Shown: piece by piece, positions 46,889-57,809 of the stretch | Layout of the letters: the number at the start of each line of letters is the position of its first letter | Numbering within the stretch: the stretch's first letter is position 1 | DNA from: Lindgomyces ingoldianus | Lineage: Eukaryota; Ascomycota; Dothideomycetes; Pleosporales; Lindgomycetaceae | DNA length: 64,000 nt | Assembly (NCBI RefSeq): GCF_010093535.1 | Contig: NW_022985205.1 | Location: forward strand, 162,161-226,160 | Reading direction: 5' to 3' | Made by a program: the position numbers and the translations under genes | Notes under the pieces: model-generated | What the model saw: the letters and a program-made list of their open reading frames with translations, nothing else | Told to the model about the DNA's origin: nothing | The model's database searches: none

Positions 46889-47272
46889 ATAGTCTGTTGC
46901 CAAGACCCACCCACTTATTTCGCATATATATAGGCTCCTGCCAAGGACTCCTCTAGCAATACATTCAATGCAGTTCCTCATGCCTCTGGTGCCTCACATA
47001 GCTTCACAGATAGGCATGCTGAATCAGATCACACTAGATGTAGTTGCTACTGTAGCGTAATAAAGCAAACGGCTCGACTGGACGCTCGAAAAGCTCACGT
47101 TTCCAGCCTTCGACTGCCAAAAATTCCACTATGATACCATCAAGAAAGCACACATGATAATATAGCTTATTCTATTACCTTATATATTTATATATAGAAT
47201 AATTATACTAAGCTATTATAGTTCAAGTTACAAAAAGAAATTTACTTTTATTATAAAACTACGTTTTATACT
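46889..47272. other. Intergenic, partly AT-rich
   Basis: No gene is seen. A TATATATA box lies at about 46926, and a very AT-rich patch with TATATATTTATATATA occupies about 47155-47265, possibly a small decayed repeat. Confidence 0.4.
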
Positions 47273-47935
47273 ATGGGACCTCTTCTCGTTTGCTTCTTCA
47301 GTGGTCTCGGGTTCACCACTTGTATCATCATCCTACCGCAGCACTATCAGGTGGTCTTTCGAGACTCACCACCGATAGCTGGCTACCATCTCCTCGTCAT
47401 GACCCTCGTCACGCCTCTAGGCTCCGCGGTTGCGGGGGTTTTTCTGCAAAAGCTTCGATCACTGCCCTTATACATCTTACTTTCTAGTTCCACCTTCATC
47501 ATAGTTGGGACGGGTCTCTCGACAATGACTACACATACGTCCGATACGTTTCCCGCATCCGAGTATGGGTACTAAATTATCATGGGATTCGGATTTGGCA
47601 TCAATTTAGCAACGATTTTCATGGCTGTGCCTCTCGCGTTTACGTCGCAAGACTTAGATTAGTGTGTTTCTATCGTCAAATCGGGGGAGGTGCTAGCGAG
47701 CTTCAGCGGTCGACATGGGAATCAGCAACCAACTTCGCGTCCTCGGCGGGAGTATCGGAATTGCCATCTGCGCTAACATCCTAACAACTATCTCACAGAC
47801 TGACTCGAAGAGATCCTTGACCCAGTGCATATGAAAGCGCCGCTGGCCTCTGCGCAGAAAATGGCATTAATCCCGCCGCAGGTCTTCTAGTAACTCTCCT
47901 AATGGTTGAAAAGCGGCCAAAATTACAGCACTAAG
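47273..47935 (+). pseudogene. MFS transporter (DHA2-like), C-terminal half only, decayed
   Basis: The first 100 codons read as transmembrane protein (LVCFFSGLGFTTCIIILPQHYQ, then GSAVAGVFLQKL). Following a TAA near 47573 the same pattern goes on (IIMGFGFGINLATIFMAVPL), then another stop (near 47659) and a frame change lead to MGISNQLRVLGGSIGIAICAN and LEEILDPVHMKA. This order fits transmembrane segments 8-14 of 14-TM MFS exporters, like 29075-31057. The N-terminal half is missing. Confidence 0.7.
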
Positions 47936-48236
47936 ATTCTGTCGGTAGCATGCTAAAATTATATAAATTCCAAATTAAATATGCGGCATTGTTCCGACCT
48001 TATTGGGCCGATGTTTAATCCCTGTGTGGCGTATAGCCTCGATAATTCAGAGCTTTGTCTGCCCAAGTGGCACAGCTCAGCATGTGGGTGCCCACCCGCT
48101 CCAGAGCTCTGCCTCTGCGCTTGATCGCTTCTTCTCAGAACTTCTCTCTGCTTGTTGAAATTTCTGGTCAGGATAAGCTTAAGGTATAATCCTACCAATC
48201 TGACTTCATTGCGATTGGGATAAGCGATATTTCACG

Positions 48237-49257
48237 ATGAATTCGCAATCGAGACTCATTGATACTCTTCCCCCGGCGAATAGGCAGAAGCCAATGGAGG
48301 TGCTAGCTTTGGGATTCAGTAGAACTGGTGTGTCCCTGTTTCTGCGTCGACAAATCGCTCGCTGATCCTTGCTAGGAACAATGTGTACGTTCCGGTGCCT
48401 TTGACCTTGAAATTGAAGCTTATTTTGGAAGCTCTGAAGAGAGCACTCGAGAAGCTTGGATATAGCGTATATCATATGGAAGAGTGTGTCACTAGGTGGC
48501 AGGAAAAGCATATACACCTTTTTGAAGAAGCCACCAGAGCGAAGTTGCTTGGCCAGGGTGAACTGTGGACTGGTGCTGAACTTGATAAAGTTCTTCAGAA
48601 TTACACGGTCAGTACGGCTAACCTGGCAAAGCTCTGTTGCCAACTTGATTTTCTCTCCAGGCGGTTGAAGATATCCCTTGTCTCCACTTCGTCGACGAGC
48701 TCATAGAGTATTATCCGGAAGCGAAGGTCATACTGACCACACGAGACATCGACTCTTGGCAGAAGTCGGTAGAGAATTCGATCTTCACGATCGTCAAGAT
48801 GCGGATACTTCCATTTATGAGCGCCATAGACCCGGTAAGATCCTTAGACCCGGACTCAAAATTTATCACCATTAACTTCGTTGCGCAATAGCTTCTATGG
48901 CGACCATATTTCTTTCTTCTCAAGTCGAGCGTAGATGCATGGACGGATGGTGACATCTCAAACACAGAGGCTTTGCGACGCTCCTACACGGAGCACTACG
49001 CACATGTACGCTCAAAGATACCCCAAGAAAGATTGCTAAGCTTTCACCCGAAAGACGGCTGGGTGCCGCTTTGCGATTTCCTAGGAAAAGAGGTTCCTAA
49101 GGATGAGCCGTTCCCACGGGTTAACGATGCTGCATCGACTGTGAACCTACACTACTTTATTGTGGTCTTGAGGCTATGGCACATCGGACGGAAGTACTTT
49201 GGAATGGCTGCTGTCGTGGGTATCGCGTATGGGCTAGCGCGCTGGTCAAGGAAGTAA
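48237..49257 (+). CDS. Sulfotransferase-family (Sulfotransfer_4-like) membrane-anchored protein
   Basis: Five exons (48237-48327, 48376-48384, 48432-48607, 48661-48834, 48892-49257) join in frame to 271 aa. The N-terminal nucleotide-binding motif GFSRTGTMSLKRALEKLGY is assembled across two introns and a 9-bp exon, matching the GLPRTGTxSL signature of this P-loop family. Later blocks follow the family: CLHFVDELIEYYPEAKVILT, TRDIDSWQKSV, WVPLCDFLGKEVPKDEPFPR and a C-terminal hydrophobic segment (FGMAAVVGIAYGLARW). Family members are presumed to use PAPS, but fungal substrates are uncharacterised. It could sulfate the nearby polyketide or be unrelated. No disruption was seen. Confidence 0.82.
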
Positions 49258-51702
49258 ATAGAGGCTTCATTACGTAGTTTTGAAATGGCATTTCACAGTA
49301 GGCAGAGAAGGCCACAGGTTGGTGAATCGAGCTATCAGAGGTCATACAACAATCTTTGGCTGAGTATGTCGAATCAGCAACGAGGATTATGTTCAGACGT
49401 TGCTCCCGGCGCGGCGGGTCGACGGAGTATGCGTGGCGTTTTCGAATTCGAGCGGACGCAAGAGGACCGCGGGCAGGTTAACAGAACATGAGTATCGAGA
49501 AATTTTTCGATAGAGTTGCATAAGGATCGGCCGCCTGAGTGGAGCGGGCCAGTCGTTTTGCAGGTCGAGTGTTCTCGGGTGTAGCGGCAGAGCGATTTGC
49601 AGAGCTAGTCGAGCGCGCGCTTTCCCAGCATGAGAGAATGGAGATAAGGTGGAAAATATGGAAGAATAATGTGAGATGCAGCGAGGACGAGGAGATAGAT
49701 GTTGAGAGACGGCGGTTGATGGGCTGTTGTTGTTGTTGTCGTCGTGAAATTAACTGGTCGTTGGAGTAGAGCAAGACGCCAAGTCACGTGCCCACTACAC
49801 TAGCCACGTTAGACCACGGGAGTGCTTCCGCGAGTGGGTTTTGGAAGAGATATCTAAATCTGGGAACAGAAACTCGCGTTATGGCTGTCTAGGCTAGGAA
49901 GTGACCACATTAAATACCCTTGTTCTAACTGTTCCGTATCTAGAGATCTGATCGCCATGATATCTCTTAGCGCCCACCCGCCACAAATGGCGATATCTAA
50001 TGTCTATTTCAACCCTATTCCTTCTCTATGCCAGAATAAATTCAACGCTCCTGAGACAAGGTCGTGGCCGGAGCGGGTTGGCCGTCTTCCCTTTAAGCGT
50101 GATTGGGAGTTCGTCCACTCTTCAAAAACGTAACCATGTTCTGTCTCGTCGCTTGTGAGTTCGCCTTCCGCTAAAGTATAACTGCTGCCTGTTTGCCTTG
50201 CCCTGCTACGCTGGAGACTGTCTAAATCAGCCGTACCTTGCTGAAGTTAAGGTCGCGTTAACTCCCTTCTCACAAAGCCCCCGGCATGCTAAGTCACAGC
50301 AGAATCCGCTTACAGCAATGTTTATGTCTTGCTTGTAGATCTAATCTTTTGGTATAGCTTAATACCCTATCTTCAGACTGTTTGCGAACATTTATAGTCA
50401 ACACTCCTGTTCTCAACAGATTAGGCAGTTAGGCTGCTTGTCTCTTCTACTTGGCTGCCATCTTCAGCCCCTAATATCCTTTTTTTTAACCATCTTCTCG
50501 CCCGAAGCAGAGCAATGCGACCTCTAGAATATAACGTCGCTAACGAGTTCAGCCTCACTAAGGACTTTGTAGGCGACAACCTAGTCTATCCCTATGCGAT
50601 CTTCTTAGCGTAGTTTAATTAAAACTTTATACTTGCCCTGCTTTAGACGCTTACTAATAAATTAGCAGCGTAGCTTAAATTAACTAGGTAAATGGCTTAT
50701 TTAAAGTTCTTTTATGCGTAGTTGAGAAACAAGTCATAAAAGGAGTTTTGTATTATAGACTAGTTAAAGGTCGAAGGAGACATATAATTTATATAGTATT
50801 AATGGACGCTAAGCCCAAGGTGGATTGGGCAGCCCATTATAGAGCCCTTCGGCTTACAGCATCAGTCCACGGCGAAGGTAAGATCCGGAGATTCGATGTC
50901 ATCGGAGAACCTGAGATTGTTTCAACATCGGCCACACACTGGCCCGTGCGCCAAACCATTATCGTGGACTTCCTTATTCAACAAGTAACTTACTCCGCCT
51001 TAAGCTAAAATTACCGAAACCTCGACACCAAGATCTAAGCGATACTGTAGGAGCTTGTATAAGCCTTGTCATCTAGGCCATTTCAGGGTCTCTGAAAGCC
51101 ACCCCAGTTGGTGCCAAGTTTTCCCACCTTCCTCTCCCAACGATCACTCACTTGCTTTTAAATTTCTTCAGAGAGACCGTTTCTGCTCCCCGTATGGAAA
51201 GCCACTCCCTTTACTTTCTTTATCATTTAGATCACCTTGAGAAATATAAACTTCGTGGTTGTAGTCGCTCCATTATGGACCAATCAGGTTGCAATAATGC
51301 GTATTCAGCTCGCTGGAAGTCGGCAGATTCGCCATCGCAATAATTCATTGCCGACTAAATTATGTTTTCTTGTTCAGCTGAATTCCTTTTCAGGCCGCGG
51401 CAAGGCCTTTAAAACCAACCATTCTCATTTCCGTACCCATCGGACGCCTTACATAATATAACATAGTCCGCTAACAGGGGCGGGCATCCTGCAACTGAGG
51501 CTCCCTCATCCTTCGGCCTAAGGCGAGACTTCTATTCGCGAGTTATTTGGACAGATATAAGTCGACTGTGCCACCTCTCCTGGACAGCAATCTAGCCATC
51601 GTAGTGCATCCATTCATTCTTTTACCGTTTCGGTTCTATTCACTCCTTTTTGCAAACTGGTTTCATCTTCCCAGTCACTCATTTAACCATATACTACCCG
51701 TT
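49258..51702. other. Long intergenic stretch, no supported gene
   Basis: ORFs at 49285-49491, 49478-49774 (minus) and 49539-49769 overlap each other; the last contains a GTTGTTGTTGTCGTCGT microsatellite. About 50590-50740 is an AT-rich, RIP-like patch. The ORF at 50748-51008 has no motif. A TCACGTG box lies at about 49794. Confidence 0.4.
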
Positions 51703-52502
51703 ATGTTCTCTCGCGGCATTATATTTGCTGTGGCTCTTCAGGCGGCTCTTGCATCCGCAACCCAAGTCGGACCAACACGTGTCTCCGAATTCCTAGAAAC
51801 GAACATCACCGACCACGACTCCACCCTCCATAACCGCGCTGCTCTTGGTACAGCCATTGTATCCAATCGCTGTGATCATGATATTTGGCTTTGGTCCGTA
51901 GACGAGCGTGTATGCTTTGCCTTTTCCCCTGTCTCATACACCCACCATCTAACCCCGATTTCACCAGACCAACAAGGGCCCCATCAAGATCCCCAAACGC
52001 AGCAAATACAGCGAGCCTATGCGAAACCCTTGCAATGGCTGCGGTATATCTTTGAAGATCTCTAACTCCAATCAATTACAGGGGGGAAAGCAAACGCAGT
52101 TTGAGTATGCAATTGCGAACAATCAGATATACTATGACATCAGCTTCGTCGACTGCGCCAAGGGAAATAATGCCGATAACTGCCCCGGTCATGCACATGG
52201 CTTGCGCATTGATAGCCCTCAGGTATGTGAGCTCCTTTTAATTACTGTGGAGAAGGCTAACCTGTCGAAAGAAGTCATGTGGAGTCTTAAACTGTGCTAG
52301 TGGGGCTTATTGCGTCCACGATGCTTATTATGTCGACGACCCACTGGCGAAGATGGGAATTAAAGCCCCTGTGCTGGGATGTGGCCCTGGAAAGACTAAC
52401 ATGGACCTGTACTTCAAGGTGTGCTCTGATATGGCGCCACTAAAGAGAGAAGTGTCGAGTGTAGCGGGACGAATTGTGGTTGAGAAAGAGATCGATTTTT
52501 GA
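51703..52502 (+). CDS. Secreted BYS1-domain (thaumatin-like antigen family) protein
   Basis: Three exons (51703-51897, 51968-52226, 52285-52502) join in frame to 223 aa. The start at 51703 begins a clear signal peptide (MFSRGIIFAVALQAALASA); an upstream in-frame ATG at 51547 would mask it. Mature blocks: AIVSNRCDHDIWLWS, YSEPMRNPCNGCGISLKIS, FEYAIANNQIYYDISFVDCA, then NCASGAYCVHDAYYVDDP and GCGPGKTNMDLYFKVCS. These match the BYS1 domain found in secreted and cell-wall proteins of many ascomycetes. There are about ten cysteines for disulfides. Role unknown; related proteins are yeast-phase antigens or effector candidates. The last 25 residues are polar with no anchor signal. Confidence 0.8.
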
Positions 52503-52631
52503 GATACCCTCTTCTTGCAGCATCATGGTACTTGCACTTTCATTCGCCCCGCTTATGTTCGTTCATGTTCGTGTTCTAGTTAGCACGTTATGTTCTTCTT
52601 ATCAAATACTTTTACTTTCGATCATTTACTA
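52503..52631. other. BYS1 gene 3' flank
   Basis: Nothing notable besides pyrimidine-rich sequence. Confidence 0.3.
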
Positions 52632-52868
52632 TCAACCTCCTTTACTTAGGCTCAACCCCTTCAACCTAACTCTTCTTCCCGTTACCAGTACTGCATCATC
52701 ATACAGCATCGTAAGTTTTATCACACCCCCAAGCACATTAACATCCAAATCCCACCAGCGCAAACGCTCAGCACCATCCGCCAACCGCGCCGCCCCACTC
52801 CTGCAAAACTCATAATTCATCCCGACAACCGCATACATTTCATTCATACCCCCTCTAAACCTAGACAA
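52632..52868 (-). pseudogene. Unidentified coding fragment
   Basis: A 78-codon minus-strand ORF. In the same frame, coding-like sequence (VAEAGWVVGPNAISL) extends upstream until a TGA at about 52917. The text RFRGGMNEMYAVVGMNYEFC and ADGAERLRWWDLDVN looks like a conserved globular protein, but I do not recognise it. It is probably the tail end of a lost gene. Confidence 0.3.
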
Positions 52869-52966
52869 GGAAATAGCATTCGGACCAACAACCCAGCCAG
52901 CCTCTGCGACTCAACTAGCCTTCGGCCCCATAAATTTCGAAGTCGCCCACGTCCAAAATCGGGTTG

Positions 52967-53055
52967 GATAGTTGATGGTTGACGGTTGGTGGCTGATGGT
53001 TGATGGTTGATGGCGGATGGCTGATGGTTGATGGCTGATGACTGTTAGTTGATTT
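52967..53055 (+). repeat. GATGGTT/GATGGCT minisatellite
   Basis: About twelve imperfect 7-bp units (TTGATGG, CTGATGG and variants) in tandem. Confidence 0.75.
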
Positions 53056-54323
53056 TTGAGGGCTGGTGGTTGAAGAGTGTGAATTTCAGTGGCCTGTGGG
53101 CTGGTAGTCGAGTGTAAACAGATTAATCTAATATCTCGGCACTGTATGTGACAAGTTACCTTTGAAGTACTCGTACAATAACTTAACTAAAAATAGCATA
53201 ACTAGCCTATAATACGAACAAGGTTATCCTCGCATATCAAAATCTTTTTTGTCAATCCGATGTGGTAGTCAAAAAGAGGATCAAGATTAACGTTTACACG
53301 AGGGGCCTCTGATAAAAACTCAGCCCCCCACCCATCGCACCGCTGTTACCAGAGCCCGTCACCAAAAGTGAAGGGGGCTTAAAACAACCAAAAGCTAGTA
53401 TAAGTAGCACCACCTACCTGAATAGAATGTTGTAAATATTCCTGACTACCATTTCGGAATGCGAGTCACAACCAAACTGCATTTTCACGTTGCTTCGTCT
53501 TCCACGTCTAAGTGTCATTTTCAGCCCATGTAGACCTGTTTTATTCATATTGCTCAACGCGAATTTCTCTCTAGAAATAAAGCATGGACTGGACAGTGGC
53601 TCATGTCTTTTCGCTATCGCAATCATTCTTCGTCTATGTCCTCACATTCTATTGCGTGGCTTTCAAAGGCGGGACGAAATGGTCCACTCTGGCCCTCTGG
53701 ACCACTCACCTGATTTTGCAAGGCACCCAGCAGGAGCAGGGCTGTCACAAAAATAGGTATAAAACTAAGTTGAAATCATGTCGCCCCACATGACGCTACA
53801 AAGCTGCTCTGTGCAATCTTCACTGCTGCCCAAGTATTTTATAACCGTAACCAACGTATCTCTTGCATGAATTCCAGCGAAGGCGGCAATGAATTGGGCC
53901 AAACCACTTCATAAGGGGAGAGACGGAAATAAATAAGACAGTTGAGAGACACGCACCAGCCAGCGACGCGGGCAAGGCAGAGCGCGGCGGTCGCGACGAT
54001 AGGTTCGAGAAAAACGCGGACGGTGTGCTCGTTGGGGAGGAAGGTGTCTACATTGGCTTGTTTTCTCGGGGAGTGGGATTCTATCGTACATGACTCCGTG
54101 TCATGTGACTCTGCGAGAAAATGGTTACATGGTAGTATTGGTTATCGAATCTTATTTTCCTATTTGAGACTGTCGTGTACCAAGTGAGAAAAGTCAGGGC
54201 GATTGACTGGATACGTCATGAAAATAATACGCTTTCCAACCACCCTCCCTTACAAGTAAAGAGCTTAGGAACTAAACGAACTTAGTTTACTTTGGAGAGT
54301 TTTTATATTTAGTGCACCTCCCA
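53056..54323. other. No supported gene
   Basis: Overlapping ORFs on both strands (53414-53793 and 53909-54187). One plus-strand ORF (53584-53793) is hydrophobic in its first 45 residues, and the minus strand near 53950-54090 reads as a possible exon (LEPIVATAALCLARVAG). Neither can be joined into a convincing gene. Confidence 0.35.
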
Positions 54324-56288
54324 CTATCTAAGAGTAAACGTCTCAACCCCATTCCAATCACCCACTCCTTCCCCATCCATAGCCCCAAAAACATAACACT
54401 CCCCCACCAATTCCCAGACCCCCTCCACATCTCCCTCCCCACCCCCAACCCTCCTAACCACACCCGGCACCCTCCCACCTCCAAACACGACTACTACATC
54501 CCCCTCTTTACTATCTACCGGACAGACTCCTACCCACCCCTCCTTCGTCCCAAACCCCCGACAATCAAACATCCTTCTCACCCGCCCAATAAATGAGTTC
54601 AGTGCGGGCCTTGCTTCATCGTGCTTCTTATACCACTCTGTATTCTCATCTAACAAGCTCCGTAGAGCCTGGTATCCATCTTTCGCAGCGAGGGTCGCGC
54701 GACGCGGCCAGTTCGCTACACCGCCCTGCTCGAGGTCGCAGATAGGAATGCGCCAGATGGCTTCTTCCTTCTCGTCTGAGGCATAACGAGAGCTTTGGGA
54801 GACATAGGTGCAGATATCAGTCAGGAAGGTGGAAAGTTGGACAGTGTGGGAAGCGATGCCTTCCGCAGCGTTGATAAAGTCTTCTGTCCAGGTTTGGCCA
54901 AGGCAATTGATTGTTGCAAGACGAATGCCAGATATGTGCATGAGGATTTGCGTAGGGTTGGGGGTGGCCTGGGAGAAAGAGATTGTGGCAGGGTATGAGC
55001 CGCAAGCGTTAAAGAGCTGGTCTTCTTGATATCGAGTCCAGGGTTCCTGGTTTGGTGCTTCCCAGTCAGGGACCCATGATGGTAGTGAGCTTCCTATTTC
55101 TTTTGTTCGTTTGCGGCACAGGCTTAAGATGTCGAGGTGTCCGTGACTCAGTAATGCCTTTGCAGTAGAAATATATGAATCTGCGCATTTCCCACGGGAA
55201 TAGTCCGGTATGATTGATTGTGCAACTTCATCGTTAGCGATTCCGAGCAGTGAGTACACGCGATCAACGGGTAGAGTGGCATTAATGCGCTTGCCATCCG
55301 TCTTTAGGACGTTAACCCGACATAGCAAACTCTTTAAAGAAAGTCTTTCATCCCTAGGTCGATAGAGGTGAATCCTTCGAATCCCAATAGTCGCTGTTGG
55401 TAGCATGGTACTAATTCCTTCCAGTTGAGCTCTCGTTCGCGTATCAACCCTTTCATCACCGGTGTGGTGATTATGCGAAGCCCAGCTACTAAAAAGACTG
55501 ACGAAAAACGCTGTGCCCCAGAACCGCTGAAACCCAACGGTTTTCTTCCCGCATTGGAATATTACCTCCTTTCCATTTGAACATTCCTGCAAACACCAAG
55601 CACGTGAAAACCATGGCCGCGAACTGAGGTCCGAGTGCCGCCAGAAGAGCGGGTCTTTGCCTTGTTGAAGCCATGCGACGAATTGGTGCATGTATCTCTT
55701 AATCTCTCGTTTTACGGGCGCAAGTTCTAACTCTTCTTCTTCATCTACGGTTTCATCCCAGGTATCCCATTTCCCCACATGCTCGGCTTTAAGTTTCTCA
55801 ATACCCATTGCCAGTAACGACTCGCCTAGTTTATCGAGCCAGTACATCGCTGTGTCTGTCTGCGGTGTGGAGGAGCCTAGCCATACGACGACGCCGACAG
55901 CGTGGCGATAGATGTCGCGCATGAGCTGCACCTGCGTAGATTTCTCGTTGTCGTCGGTTTGGTTGATGCAGATTGCGTCGATCCAGAGGATAAGCTCTTC
56001 GGGTCCTTGTAGATGTTGTAATGCGACGTATAGATTCTCACCTACAGGGAAGGAATGTTCGTTGATTTTGATGGTCCGTTGAGAGGGTTGGGTGCCCCAT
56101 ACATACGAGAGAGCGATGTATTTGGGAGTCGAGACGAGCGGGGCTTGGGAAATTGTGCAAGTGGGGGTGTTCTCCTGGTATGATTCAGAGAGTTGGGTAG
56201 GAAGAAGATGGAGAAGACGAATCTCTCGAAGCGATGGATCGAGAAGACTGTACTGATATGAAGTATGGGGCGCTGAGGGAGAAGACAT
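54324..56288 (-). CDS. HET-domain (heterokaryon incompatibility) protein
   Basis: Uninterrupted single-exon ORF of 654 aa. The HET domain lies at about residues 55-210 with its hallmark blocks YIALSYVWG, LILWIDAICINQTDDNEKS, QVQLMRDIYRHAVGVVVWLG and, further on, SRPWFSRAWCLQE. The central part carries the common DRVYSLLGIANDE motif and the end is glycine/valine-rich. HET proteins trigger cell death on fusion of unlike strains or act in related recognition responses; no partner gene (NLR or other fusion-sensing domain) is adjacent. The gene is full length for the family. The nearest intact gene is the BYS1 protein 1.8 kb away. Confidence 0.9.
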   Translation of the reverse strand: MSSPSAPHTSYQYSLLDPSLREIRLLHLLPTQLSESYQENTPTCTISQAPLVSTPKYIALSYVWGTQPSQRTIKINEHSFPVGENLYVALQHLQGPEELILWIDAICINQTDDNEKSTQVQLMRDIYRHAVGVVVWLGSSTPQTDTAMYWLDKLGESLLAMGIEKLKAEHVGKWDTWDETVDEEEELELAPVKREIKRYMHQFVAWLQQGKDPLFWRHSDLSSRPWFSRAWCLQECSNGKEVIFQCGKKTVGFQRFWGTAFFVSLFSSWASHNHHTGDERVDTRTRAQLEGISTMLPTATIGIRRIHLYRPRDERLSLKSLLCRVNVLKTDGKRINATLPVDRVYSLLGIANDEVAQSIIPDYSRGKCADSYISTAKALLSHGHLDILSLCRKRTKEIGSSLPSWVPDWEAPNQEPWTRYQEDQLFNACGSYPATISFSQATPNPTQILMHISGIRLATINCLGQTWTEDFINAAEGIASHTVQLSTFLTDICTYVSQSSRYASDEKEEAIWRIPICDLEQGGVANWPRRATLAAKDGYQALRSLLDENTEWYKKHDEARPALNSFIGRVRRMFDCRGFGTKEGWVGVCPVDSKEGDVVVVFGGGRVPGVVRRVGGGEGDVEGVWELVGECYVFGAMDGEGVGDWNGVETFTLR

Positions 56289-57809
56289 CCTGAATGAGGA
56301 GAGATACTTTCAAGTGTCGAACTGGACTTTCGTTGGGAATGGAGTTGCTGTCTAGGGAGTTGAGAGTGTGAGCAGGTAGGGTTCTCTTTCGTTCAAAAAC
56401 ATAACTAGGGCAACCGTGTGTAAGGTGTGGCAAGTGCCGCAGTATCATGCAGGTTTACGCTCCGGGCGGAACCTTGAGGATGGGAGTCCGCACGCACAGC
56501 ATGGCTACACGATCGCCGACAAAATCCGATGCATTCCACAGGCAGATTTGGGCATTCGTTGCGGGTACTCTAGGTGTTGCCGATTAGTTCGAACTGATCC
56601 GACACTACGACCCGGTGGACATGAGCTTTGACTTGAGCGTTAGGAAGTTGTAGCTACAGTTGAGATTGAAGACGGCGACGTACCCACCAACCAACCCACC
56701 AATAAGAACACTCCGAACAAAAAGCCACTAATTCATCGCCAGCCCCTCTCTCTACTCATTTTCGAGTTACATACTCCACCACGGGGATCTTCTCCTTCAA
56801 AACAAATTCTCCGCTCTCCTTCCAAAAATAAAGACACCTTGCCCCCAGCGGCAAAACTTCCTCCAGTAAAAACACACGCCATACGGCGTGTATACTGCTA
56901 ATTTAAGGCCAATACTTCTTATCCAAATGTCATCAAATCATCGCCGCCATTCCAGGCCTCAAACGCTGCGATCTCGGCGAAATGTGAGGGCAGGATTGCT
57001 TGAGAGGGGACGGGGATGGGGAGGGACTGAGGTATTTTTCATGCTGATATAAGTAATGAGCCGCGTTTGCGGCGCCGATAGAGTATGGAGAATGAGATGA
57101 GCAGACGAGGGTGATTATAAGCAAATCAATGACTTCGAGATTAGGTAAGTTATGGCTGTGTTGTGGGCTTCAGTGTTAGCGCGACGGTTTCCCTTTTTGG
57201 AGGGCACGGATTCGTGAGTTTCTATGAGTCTTTTCGTTATCATCTTTGTAGTGGGTGCAAAGGGCATCCATCTAGAGAAATATTGGTACTGTTAGATAAG
57301 GGGGTCTGGGTAATGGTTTCCAGAGTACCTCGGTGACGAGTCAGATTTGGCTCTGTAGAATAACTGGTACCATATGCGGGGTGTCCTCGATATATTTTCC
57401 ATCAGAGTACGATCGAGCATTGCATGTAAGAACCTCGGATGATTCTAGGCAAACAAACTAACATTGGAGTGGCGCACCAATTTCCTTCAACAGCTCGAGT
57501 CTCAGGAGGTGAATTGACTCTGCTCCATGTAGCTTGGGATATGTTCGCGTCTTTAACGGGTTGAAGATTTAGCTAAAGGAGATTCTGGAATGGTCTCAAG
57601 GCTGTCCGAGGTCCTGAGCTTTCCAGAAGACCGTTCTCTTCACGCATTGGCTCCAAATCCTTCTCCTCGTTATTTCCCTGGCGAGTAGTAAATATTTCGT
57701 CATACTCTGGATATGTTTTTCCAGTGAGAAACTGCCATGATTGGGGATTCGAAGCAAGAGTTTAAGAGATTATATCAGAGCAAGCGCAAAGACACAGTGG
57801 AGGGAAGCC
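56289..57809. other. Intergenic, no supported gene
   Basis: Upstream region of the HET gene. Short ORFs (56416-56631 plus, 56933-57124 minus) lack motifs. I see no repeat or element in it. Confidence 0.4.

Noticed and set aside
53584..53793. Hydrophobic 69-codon plus-strand ORF
   Set aside because: No splice-consistent extension, and the opposite strand is equally open.
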